Shown piece after piece: positions 38,850 to 49,936 of a stretch of 64,000 nt of DNA. Source of the stretch: Brugia malayi (Eukaryota; Nematoda; Chromadorea; Rhabditida; Onchocercidae). The notes beneath the pieces were generated by a model. The model ran no database searches. It had not been told where the DNA came from and was given only the letters and a program-made list of their open reading frames with translations. The DNA is taken from positions 1,302,001 through 1,366,000 of the forward strand of contig NW_025062478.1 of the NCBI RefSeq assembly GCF_000002995.4, in the 5' to 3' direction. Positions within the stretch are counted from its first letter, which is position 1, and each line of letters starts with the position of its first letter. A program made the translations under genes and the position numbers.

Positions 38850-40799
38850 TCAAATATTAGTTACTTGTCCACTGAAAAGGCGCTCTAAGCTTTCCGGTGT
38901 ATCGTTATGCTTCAGCACGTTTTTGGACCATAAGATCAGTCGAAAAAGGTTCTCTAGCTTCGGTGCAGACGGCTTATTCAGAGCTTCCAGAATGGCACTA
39001 TTTACATCGTTGGCAACCTGGAGAGAATTTGAAAATCATATTAATTTAAGGACATTTTATTTGCGATCACTTAGCTGATTAATTGCTTTAAGGTTACAGA
39101 AGAAATAAGGGAAGCAATAACATGAAAGAAATGAAGAGACCATTAGAGGATGAGAGAATAAAATCGCGATGAAGCAGGTCTAGTAGATGAATGAAACCTA
39201 CTCCATTCTCATTAACACATTATCTGAAATCCCTACCAATTTTATCATGTCTTAAAAAACAGTGATCATGTGATATGAATGATAAGAATGAAAAACCATC
39301 TGACGATGACTCATTTCCAATAGATATGTATATGGAGAATCTTCAGGTTTTTCAAAAGCAATCATTGCAAAAGCTTTTTGCATTTCTTTTTCCATTTCAG
39401 GATGTGCATCCACTTTTTCAACAATGGACTGCGTAAAAGCAACGGCTTCCTCTACCTGAAAATCTTGTTTTGTAGCTATCCACCTTCTACTTCAGCTGCT
39501 GTTTGTTGCTAATAAAATGATATTAGCTGTTATAAATAAGCGATATATCATTTAACTTATCAGTCTCAATTTAGAGCAATCAATAAAATGATATTAATTT
39601 TCAAAATAGGACAGAACAAGACTAAATGCCGTATCCCTTCAAGATGGTAAAACGAATTGTGATAAGAGGAGGAAAAGGTCAGGAGAAACTATCATCCTAC
39701 GGATTCTATAAAATTTTAACTACTATATAGGTCAATTTTGTTGCTAAATAAAGGCACTGAATATACTTCAATTCACAAATCATAACATTTCTTTTTATAA
39801 CACTTAACAAAAAGAGAAAGTCAAAAAAAGAAAGAGCATTTGATTCTTAAACCAACCATTTTATTGCGAATAAGTTCAATGAGATGCTGCTGAAGTAAAC
39901 GAAGATGAAGAACTGGATTGCGTTCCAACAAATCAGGGACAACTTTTACAACTTTTTCGATTGCACTCTGTATCTAAATATCCAAATTAAAGGTTTGAGA
40001 GAAAAGTGGTTATCAAAGATGACAAAAGCATTCCACTTCTACATTTCTGTTACACTAACTTTACTTTCGTCCCCATATTCCTGATATGTCAATTATTCTC
40101 AATCCTTTATATCTAGGACATCTAAAATCTTACCTTTAACTCAAATTCAAATTTAAGTAATTTGTAACCGCTACAATAAAAGCTGACGATTAGAATGTTA
40201 ATAATACAAACCTTTCCTTCTACAATATCATCACGGATACGCATTCGCTGATCAAGATTTTCAATTGCGTCTCTCGGGAATGGTATAGAGGCGTCTTCGC
40301 ACAAATATTCCGCTGCCTCCCTGTGTCCCTGAGAGATTAAATAGTCCAATACAAGGAATTTCATATATTCTGGACTGAAAAAAACATCAAGTCATCGCAC
40401 TGAAATAAACTAATCGAATAAAATTAGATGAATCATTTCGAGCTAACGATGTAAATCTTTATCATAATGCTCTGTCTAAATAAAAACGGTATATTATCAA
40501 AAACTATCAAAAGGCATATTTCGTCGAACAGCTCTAGTACACATGGCTAATTCGTCATTTCTAGAACATCAAAAAATTTCTCAGTATGATAAAGCTTGAA
40601 CTGTGCTATAAGTCGTCACATATTGGAAGATATTTATTCCGTTAAGCAAATATCGACTTCATTGAATTTACAAAAAAAAGGAAACAAACGGCAACTCATC
40701 CGCAATCATTCCCTGGAATCGATCATACCATCCAACAGGTCCAGCTGTACTATTTGATGCTGTGTTCGCTGGAACTTCACCCTCGCCACTTCCTTCCAT
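38850..40799 (-). CDS. GID8: GID8/TWA1 homologue, CTLH (GID) E3 ubiquitin ligase subunit
   Basis: Five exons, 40690-40799, 40212-40374, 39857-39973, 39297-39455 and 38850-39017, give 238 aa, close to the 228 aa of human GID8. A polar N-terminus is followed by a LisH motif (YMKFLVLDYLISQGHREAAE), a CTLH region (AIENLDQRMRIRDDIVEGK, then LLERNPVLHLRLLQQHLIEL), and a CRA region (AFAMIAFEKPEDSPY, PKLENLFRLILWSKNVL). All introns are phase-consistent with GTTTGT/GTTGGT-type donors. GID8 is a scaffold subunit of the CTLH/GID RING ubiquitin ligase and contacts RanBPM-like and RMD5/MAEA-type partners. Its start is 1.7 kb from the divergent Maelstrom start. Confidence 0.93.
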
Positions 40800-41977
40800 T
40801 TCTCCTAAAAATTGTTTTTAAAATAAAAAGTTTTTTGAATATGAATCTATTATTGGCTATCTCTTAAAGATGGTTCTTCATTATCAATAGCTTCCTATAT
40901 TGTATCGCAATTATTTCACTATTTTACCTGTCATAAATCTTTCGCTAGGCAACATATATTTTACACATACCCATGCAAAAGTATATCTCTTATTAAACTT
41001 TTATCAAAAATAAAAAGTTAAACATCACAAAATGTTAAATTTTTCGAGAATGCGAATAAACTTTTCGAATTGAACGTAAATCTATGCAATCAATTGACCA
41101 GAAAATAAAATTCCCCGTAACATACATAAAAATGTACATAAATGAAAGGTAAGACAGACAGAAAAAGAGAGAGGGAGAGAGGAAGAGGGAGAGGGAGAGA
41201 GAGAGAGAGGTACTATCATCAATTGTCACATAATTCGTCACTTCGCTACGTTAAGCCCGCCCAGCTGTGATTCTTATTTAAAAACGTTTATTTTTAGCAT
41301 ATGCTATCATTTCATTTTATTACACTGATTAGAAGAGATGAAGAGGGTGCATAGATACGCCTAATGGAGACGTGACGTATGTACACGTATATATACGTAC
41401 GCATGTACACACACGGCCATATGGAACGTAAGATATACACAGAAATATGAGAAGATGCATACGTAAGCTTAAAGGTTACAGGGGTTAAGATTAATGCTTA
41501 CAATAAGAGATTCAAGAAGTAATGCATTTTAAAAAGCACTGAGAGAGGGACAGAGAGAGAGAGAGAGAGTTGTACAAGTGCGCAAGTGCGCAAATGGAAT
41601 ATGATATAAAAATGTGTTAAAGAGTAGAATTCATTCATTGAATCTTTGATTACTTTTTATTGCAGGCTTCTTTTGACTGCTACTGCATCCGGTTACTTTG
41701 AGAAACAGTGGTTTTTTGCGATTTTATCAGTTTTGGAATTGTGTTTATAAAGTTGGTGGTACCTTTGTTGTGTTATATTTCTGAATGCTTAACTCTTTTC
41801 TATTTCTAACTTTAATAATATGAAACAATTTAATAAGTTTTTAAATGTCCTTCTTAAAGCGCTATAATCTGTGGTAATTTTTGTTTTGTTTTGAGATCAA
41901 TGCGCACTATATCGATGATATCAAGAAATAAAAACACCTTAACAAATGTTAATTGGTCATTATGAATGCCATTTCCT

Positions 41978-42031
<54 letters not shown>

Positions 42032-42490
42032 GGGAGAGAGGGAGGGAGAGAGAATAAATTTACATTGTAATGCTTAGCTTCATTATTAATCTCAGTGCTC
42101 ATTTATTTCACTTCTAGAATCTGTATGGGAGAAGTGAATGTTGTTGAAAGATTGAAAGAAAAATTGAAAATGAAAGTTGAAAAAAAAAATAATTGAAATA
42201 AAAAAAAAAAACTGAGAAAACATTTCTTTGTCATTTTTTCATATTCAATATATCATTTCTCTAAAGTGAAAAAAAAAAAAAAAAAAATTTTTTTTTGAAG
42301 TAAAAGAATAAAAGAAATGTTGAAGTTATATTTGTAAGGAAGAAAGAAAGAATAGAATTGAATTTTTATTTTTTATTGTAAGCTTGTAATTAACATTAGA
42401 AAATGATTTAATTTTTAGTTTACGCATTTTGAAGTGATAGAAGCGGAAGCAAATACTATTAGTCTTGTTGAGATTACAAATTCAAATCAA
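40800..42490. promoter_or_regulatory. Shared upstream region of GID8 and Maelstrom
   Basis: The two start codons face away from each other across 1.7 kb with no recognised exon. Three GA-rich tracts lie at 41157-41210, 41541-41569 and 41980-42053. A stretch of alternating purine-pyrimidine built on ACGTATATATACGT is near 41382-41412. A TTTTTAG at 42412-42418 precedes the Maelstrom ATG and may be a cis- or trans-splice acceptor. A bidirectional promoter is inferred from geometry only. Confidence 0.4.
41980..42053. repeat. (GA)n microsatellite
   Basis: About 74 bases of AG dinucleotides with a few GGGA interruptions toward the 3' end. It is the longest of three GA tracts between GID8 and Maelstrom. 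Confidence 0.93.
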
Positions 42491-45400
42491 ATGACAAAAA
42501 AGCGTTCTTCCAATGGTTTTATGTATTTTGCTGACGCACGACGAGCTTTTTATGAAGCAGAGAATAATGGTGTACATCTAACGGCCAAGAAATTAGTCGA
42601 ACGAGCTGCACAAGACTGGAAAATGATGAGTGACGGTGAACGTCAAAAATGGCGTAACGAAAATAGTCGACGTCGTAACGAAGTAGTATTATTCATTTTC
42701 TAGTGCAATCAACAAATCATTATTATAGAGTAGAGTAAGCTTATCAATAGAATAGATCAGTAGATCTATGTATTAAATCAGTAGATCATGTATTAAAAGT
42801 AATTCGTTAGGTTTATACAACTTTTCAATAATAATAATTTTCTTTCTGATAAATATAAATACTAATAATGATAAAATTAGTTTATACTCAATAACGACTC
42901 ATATTATCTAGTAAGTGAAAATGATTGTCAAAGAAATTGTCTGAATATTATTAGTACAAATAATATCTGGTTGCAAGCTATCTGTAACTGGTTTAGTTTT
43001 TTGTGATTTTAAGAGATAAAAAGATTGTAGTTTTGAGCATTTTATTTTCAAATGAAAACAACCACTGATTTTGTTTACTTTTCTTTTTTTGAAATTTGAT
43101 TAAATGGTTGTTAATTTATGAGATCTTGTCATTCCACTTATCCATTTTAGTATGAAGACTATTAATGTCCTTGTATCCATATTCATGAATATTGTTGATG
43201 TAGTCCGGAAGCTTTCATCTTGTTATTATATGTGCTCAGCAACTTCAAAATTTTACTATTATCATTTAATTATATTCTGGTGAGAAATAATGAACGAAAT
43301 AGATTGCTGTTAAGATAAGATAATATATAAGATATGTTAGAATGACTGTTCGACTAAGAATTAGAGCCTTGCTTTGTGAAGAAAAAAAAAAAAAAAACTT
43401 GAACTAATCAGTAAATCATTCTCAGGATCTTTATCATTTTGTTAAAAGCTGATTGTGTTTTCTCTATTAAAAAATGATTGAAAATATTATTTCTCACTGA
43501 TATATTCTGCATTTACAAGAACGATTGTAATTTTAAATTAAAATCGTTTCATCAAATTTACTAAATTTAAAGTGGTTTCAAATTCTGAGATGTTCCAACT
43601 TCAATTTTTAAAATTTGAATCGAATTTTTCCAGAATTAAAATATTTTAAAAATAATATTTATCAAATTTGATTCTGATTAAATGCTAATATAGTCAGCAA
43701 TATGCCAATTTAGTATGAGCGGCAAGTTTATCAAATGCAGTCAGTTTCAATTATGAGTAAGTCAAGGACTCGACGGTTATCCAAACTGGAACTATCACTT
43801 CAACCAAAACCATTTTCCTACAAACTCACGGAATCGAAACGTAAATCACTCCGTCAAAGCACCTATCAGAAGTTAATTTGGAGAGAAAAAGGCAGCATAG
43901 TTCGTATGATTTGTCATATCCTTTTTGTACTACACTTTATCAAATACACATTATCGTACTGCTCCAATGTAGTTACCGTACTACCACACTGTGGCCGTCA
44001 TACTACTGTACTGTAGTTACCGTACTATTGTACCATGGCTACCGTACCGCTGCACTGTGACTTACAAACTATTCCTTATTATATTGCATCGAGTAAAGCA
44101 TAGTTAGTTCATCGTTAGAATGAATTCAGAGCCATAAATATTCAACGAGATACTGTTATGTTCATCGTTGACAGGATGACAGTATGAGGTGACACAAGAT
44201 GCAGGATATAACACTTCATTGTACGATATATCGTACATCATACTGTAAACAATTTCTCATGTCGTAAACAAATACAATTGAGAGAGGTGAAAATTAGCAT
44301 AAACTCAACGAAATTTTCTTCTCAACAAAAAGTTTCCCTCTAATGATATTTGTCTTTGAGAATTAATTGCAAAAATAATAAAAATTAAAAATTACATTAC
44401 AGACAGAAGTGGTTGCTAAGAAAAGATTCGGATTGCTTACAGTTCAGCCTTATTGCATCTTAGAGTCAAATAGTACCAATGATGAGCTAATTTGCCCACC
44501 GGCTGAAATTTGCACGTACGTGATGAGTCTCAGCGAAGGAGTTATTAACAGTGAACGTATTTTAATACGTCACGATTATCCCGTCGATCATCAATCTTAT
44601 CAGTTTTTTCGAATTTCAGGTATAATTATTGCTCATTTTAAGTTCAAAAGTTTTGTAATAATTCTAATAGATGTTCGAATGAATTATTGACTGAAAGTGA
44701 TTGATAATCTGAAATAATTCTGCATCTTAATGCATCTAAACTCAATTTTTTTAGATCATTCTTCTTATGTATTTGAAAACTCAAAAAAAAGTTGAGAGAA
44801 TACATTGAGCTATTGGTTATATATTTTTAGAAAATGGCTTTACTGAATTAGCACAAACACCAAATCATTTAAATGTCCATCAAGCATGTATTCGTATAGC
44901 AAACGAAATGAGAGGATGCTGGGCAAATTTGATTTTAGTACCTGCATCACAATATCAAAATTTGGCAGCAAGTTTAACCTGGATTAAACAAAAACGTGAC
45001 AGTTCCCTAAAAAGTAATTTAAAAGAAATTGCACAATTTTTTATCATCGAAGTAATAAATGCAATGAAAAGAGTAAATTCTGAAGTTTATTTTAAGAACT
45101 TTTTTAAAAAAAAAAAATTAATAAAAGTAATAAATAAATAGAGAATGAGTGAGAAGAAGGATAGACAAAAGAATTTTTCTTTCTTTTAATAACAAATGTT
45201 AAAATATATATTTGACTGAAAACGTCAGGAGATACGACATCAATTCGTGCGGAACGTCTAATATGCATGGAAGATATGATAACCGTTATTGCGCATATCT
45301 TCGAGACGGATGTTGATGATAGTTCACGTTGGGAACAGCATATTTCGTCTAATTCGCATTATGCATGCGATTTGCACTCTGATATCCCTAATAAATGTCC

Positions 45401-46254
45401 AGTGGTTGTCGGAAAGTCTGCATGGTATGTCAGGGTCAAGATAAGATCAGCAATTGTAGAGATAAGATCATCAATTGTTTCAATGATACCTTTGACATTT
45501 ATGAGTTCATATGTAAAGGTGAAAGATTTGCATGCAAAAATTTATCATTAAGTATTATCAAATGATTTCAGGTCACGTATATTTCATTACTTAAATGAAG
45601 TCATCAGAAATGATGCATACCTAATCATGATTATGTTATTCTTCCATTATTATTATGAACAATAATTTCAGTCAGCATTTTCTTGACATACTTCGCAATT
45701 TGTTTAATCGTGTTTATCGAACACATGAGGAATGTATTTTTGAAATTGATAATACGAAACGTTATCTGAATCCAATGCGTTACAATCGTATAAATCCATT
45801 TCAATTAACGTCATATTGTGATTCGAATGATAATCATACGAATAACGATGAACCATTTAGTTTGATTCGTTTACGCATTCGTTCGTTTACATAATTTTGC
45901 TAATAGTTGATGAATTTCTTTTTATTAAAGATATCGTTATTATTCATAATTAATTTTAATTAGAGTATATCAATAATTTTCAGCAGATAAAATACAATAT
46001 GTAACAGAATGGTTAAATTCATTGGATTTAAATACCAATACCCTAACATCGAGCAATGATAACATCAAACAGGGTATTTTTCTGATGAATTATTATTTAT
46101 TTTCTGGATTATTCATGCAAATATATCATTTTAGAATTGAAAAATCATAAGCTATATGCTACTAATCTTTTACAAATATTTCATTATTTTAGCATTTACG
46201 GAAAATCTTCAAAATGAGCTACTTGATGACAAACATTCGATGCAACTCTCTTGA
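42491..46254 (+). CDS. MAEL: Maelstrom homologue (HMG box plus Maelstrom RNase H-like domain)
   Basis: Nine exons, 42491-42682, 43714-43899, 44403-44619, 44831-45013, 45229-45424, 45572-45599, 45676-45868, 45984-46073 and 46193-46254, give 448 aa (human MAEL 434). Residues 1-64 form an HMG box (KRSSNGFMYFADARRAFY ... DWKMMSDGERQKWR). After a basic linker comes the Maelstrom domain: PPAEICTYVMSLSEGVI (Glu161), DHQSYQFFRIS, NHLNVHQACIRIA, and SRWEQHISSNSHYACDLH (His297, Cys306). Vertebrate Maelstrom has an E-C-H-C set; the first Cys position here reads LILVPAS, so that residue appears replaced. Maelstrom acts in germ-cell piRNA silencing. The joins at exons 6-7 (weak GTCATC donor) and 7-8 are the least sure. 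An AATAAA is at 46412-46417. Confidence 0.85.
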
Positions 46255-46700
46255 AAATACCATTAATAGCCTATTTGCATGAGGAGCGACATCAATCTGT
46301 GTCATTTGTAGTGTCACATTTGTCTATCCTTTGTCAACCTATCGCTAATCTTTATTTATCATTTTCTTTTCTCATCATAATTTGCTCATTGTCATCTGTG
46401 ATTTTAATATCAATAAAAACTGAAATTGTAATCAATTCGTGAACTGAATTCTTCTATCGTTTTCTTAGCATCATGATACAGAAATTGAGATTTCTATGTG
46501 CTATGCATGTTTCCGGAATCATTACTGAATGCTTCCGAAATCATTTACCGAAAGAAGCTCGAAGTTGACAACAAAAAATTTAGTCAATAGCAGGATAATT
46601 TAGCTATTAGTTCGGTGATATTCAAATATTCAGTATATATTAGACCACCCACGAAGCATTGATAGAATGAAGGAGGGATAAATGCAAGCATTACAGAGAT

Positions 46701-46980
46701 CTGAAATGGCGGTTTTGACTTTTAAATGCATGAGTGAGATCTGAAATGGCGGTTTTGACCTTTAAATGCATGAGTGAGATCTGAAATGGCGGTTTTGACC
46801 TTTAAATGCATGAGTGAGATCTGAAATGGCGGTTTTGACCTTTAAATGCATGAGTGAGATCTGAAATGGCGGTTTTGACCTTTAAATGTATGAGTGAGAT
46901 CTGAAATGGCGGTTTTGACCTTTAAATGTATGAGTGAGATCTGAAATGGCGGTTTTGACCTTTAAATGTATGAGTGAGAA
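46701..46980. repeat. 40-bp minisatellite, 7 copies
   Basis: Seven head-to-tail units start at 46701, 46741, 46781 and so on. Each opens CTGAAATGGCGGTTTTGACC and ends TTTAAATGCATGAGTGAGAT or the TGTATG variant. The last three copies share the T variant, showing local homogenisation. It is not related in sequence to the 40-bp array at 6285-6562. Confidence 0.96.
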
Positions 46981-47929
46981 ACTGAAATTGCTTTTTTAAC
47001 TCCAAACAGATTACTATCATGTATCAAATATGTTAGTACGAGTGAAAGCTTCAAGGATGATAACATACAGGAAGGTTACTTTTTATCTCTTTTTTTTTTT
47101 TTTTTCTTTTATTTCTTATTTAAATTTCAATTCTAAATTTTTTTCTTAATGTTAAATTGAAATTTCAGATTTTTGCAAGTTTATCTTATCAAAAAGAAGT
47201 GAAATGTGTATTGCAAATGAAATGAAATAATGTTAGAAATAGCAAATGCAATAGCATACAATGAAATTTAGAATGGTATATATTTGTCTGACTATATGGT
47301 ATATTAGAGCTAAAACTCCATTTATGCAAATTTTACACATTATTATTTAGTGCAATTGGTTAAAGAAATTATTATTATTATTACAATAGCAAACGACTGG
47401 GGCGGACTGTTTACTTCTATCTTCTTTCAATTATTCTTACATTTAATTTTCTAGATTTCTCTTGTATTAGTTACTTAAGTTAGCTTATTCTATTGTACAA
47501 ATTCACTTTTCCATTTTGTTCAAACATTTATTTCAGTTTGGGTAATAGTATTGCTGTACGTCTTATTTCCAGTAATACTAGTGAATCTCGACAAAGCTTT
47601 AAAAGTATGTATTTTATTCAGATATTGTTTAACTTTGAAAAAATTCCTTTTCCCGAACTTTTTAAATTATAATATTTCCCGTTGAATTTATATATTTATT
47701 CCATAATTATACAACTAATTATTTTAAAACTCATTCATTTCAGCATGCATTCTTATTCGTTAATTCATTAATGTATTTTAAAAAATTTATTTTACATTGC
47801 ATTTAAGATTTGCTAAAAACAAATAAACAGTATTACAAATTTTATTAATTGATTGAATTTGATATGATTTTTTCAGCCGTTTCTCCTTAATTTTTTTTTT
47901 ATCCTAAAACATTTCATACTATTCTGTGA

Positions 47930-47954
47930 TGACGTCATAGTCCCTAATTTGCAT
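47930..47954. promoter_or_regulatory. CRE-type palindrome and octamer upstream of the CPEB gene
   Basis: A perfect TGACGTCA lies at 47930-47937 and ATTTGCAT at 47947-47954, 41 and 24 bases upstream of the proposed CPEB start codon at 47971. The first matches the ATF/CREB site and the second the POU octamer consensus. Function is inferred from position and sequence only. Confidence 0.35.
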
Positions 47955-47970
47955 ATTTCATCTCGCTATC

Positions 47971-49891
47971 ATGCTACCACTATTTAGAAACTTAAAGTTG
48001 GTGAATTTGGTTGCGGTTTGTTCTCGAAGGTTGAGCGCTCTTGATAATATTCCGAAAATCTATTATCCATCTAACGGATACGATTATCAATTTGCAAATT
48101 CTCATCACGGTAGTTTATTTACTTATTTATCTTACTAATTCTTACAATGTTAACGCATTATGCTCAGATAAATATATACGGTAATTGATATAACTTACTG
48201 ATAATTTTTATAACTAAATTTAAATAATAATATAATTTTTATTTATGATCCAATCATTTTCTCTTTTAATATCAATTTTTGATTTAATTCAAAAAAATCG
48301 AAATGATTACCTTAAAGATAATATTGAAGATAACAAACAGACAGTGAAGAACTGATAAGGATGATAACATTAGAAGGAGATATACGGAAAAGAATGACAA
48401 TGATGAATAATCATATGTATCGGCCATCAATGACAAATAATCCTTCATATTTATCCTTTCAACGATCAACTTATCCAGTAAGTTTCATTTTTGCTTTTCT
48501 AGGCTTATCAGTAATTTGATTAATCGTCTAATGAATAATGAAATAATTCGATAAGTTATTAATTTTTCCTATTTAAAATTTCCTGTTTTAGCCCACATTT
48601 CCGGATATCAAAAAATTTCTTTTCCCTTTTCTCTGTGTAAATAATATTAAAGATAAGGTAAAGCATAGTGTTAAACCTTTATTTTAGCAAAAATGCTTTA
48701 GCTAATTTTCTAATGCTTTGAAAAAAAATTTCAGCTAATAACAATTAACTTTAATAAATGATTTTCTTGATCTTTTTAAATGACTTTAAAGGTGTATGTT
48801 GCTACTTTGTTACGTTTTAAGATATCACCAATCACGTTTAATCCACGTATATCATTAGATGTACGTTCACCAAAGTCACTTTCGGACGGAAGTATAACCA
48901 ATTCATCTAGCTCCTGTGCCAGCTCTTTACAACATCATTTTTACAGGTACTTCAAATTGAGCAAAATGTAAATCGTTTTAAATGAAAATTAATGAACTAC
49001 TTTTTTTTTTCGAAATTTAGAAATTTGTTTTTTGAAATTTGTTTTTTCGAAACACATTTCTATCTTATAGTGTTGTGAGACATAATAAACATACATCATT
49101 TTTTCTAGGAAATAATAATTCAGATTTGTATTTTAATTTATACAATTTGATTAAAAATATATATTTCAATATTTGATCAATTCATAAAAGTTATTACAAA
49201 CTATTTTATTCTTCTGTTTCTAAAAAAAAGAAAAAAAAAACTCAGTTTGTTTTATTTTAAATTTTATTTTGTAACCTAATTATTTAGTGGTTCGGTATTA
49301 AAATTTGCTGATAAAAACGAAAATGGTAATGGAAATGATTGCACAGTGGTTATGCCGCATGATCAGCTTTATCAAACATTGCCTTCATGGTCTCCTACAT
49401 CCGTAAACAATAACAATGGTAATTCATTTAACTTCTGAAAATGATATCTTATGATAACATAATGTACGATATCAGTGAGCTATTGTCGAAATTTTAAGAT
49501 GAACCGAATAATTATTTTTCTTCTATTCAAGATTTTTCTTTTTTTTTTTTTTTTTTTTTTTTGAAATATAATTGTCACATTTTAGCTAGTAGAATAAATT
49601 TTATATACGGAATATCATTTGACATCTAAAAAAAAAAAAAAATGATAACAGCTTTTTCAAAAAAATAAAAATCAAAAAAAAAAAAAAAATGGAAAGAACT
49701 TTGAGATCGATAATTCAGTGATTCTTTTACAGCAAAAACGGAAACAAATGATCGTCGAAATCCACCGCGTAATCCTGGTGTTCCATCTACTCCAGAAGCA
49801 TATTTCATTATGGATGAATCAGTTGAAATTTTTGCTCGCAAAGTTTTCGTCGGTGGTCTTCCAATTGATGTTACAGAGGGTAAAGAGAAAC

Positions 49892-49936
<45 letters not shown>

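Larger units (their letters stand above)
46255..47970. other. Maelstrom-CPEB intergenic region
   Basis: Holds the probable Maelstrom 3'UTR, the 40-bp minisatellite at 46701-46980, an exon-like segment at 47537-47604, and the CPEB upstream elements. No other gene is supported. Confidence 0.5.

Noticed and set aside
31398..40799. Operon of GID8 with downstream unc-60
   Set aside because: Same strand, but more than 7 kb separates GID8 from the unc-60 isoform exons, too far for a typical nematode operon.
43950..44062. GTAGTTACCGTACT-type direct repeats in Maelstrom intron 2
   Set aside because: Only two to three diverged copies. Open frames over them (43735-44060) are extensions of exon 2 past its donor.
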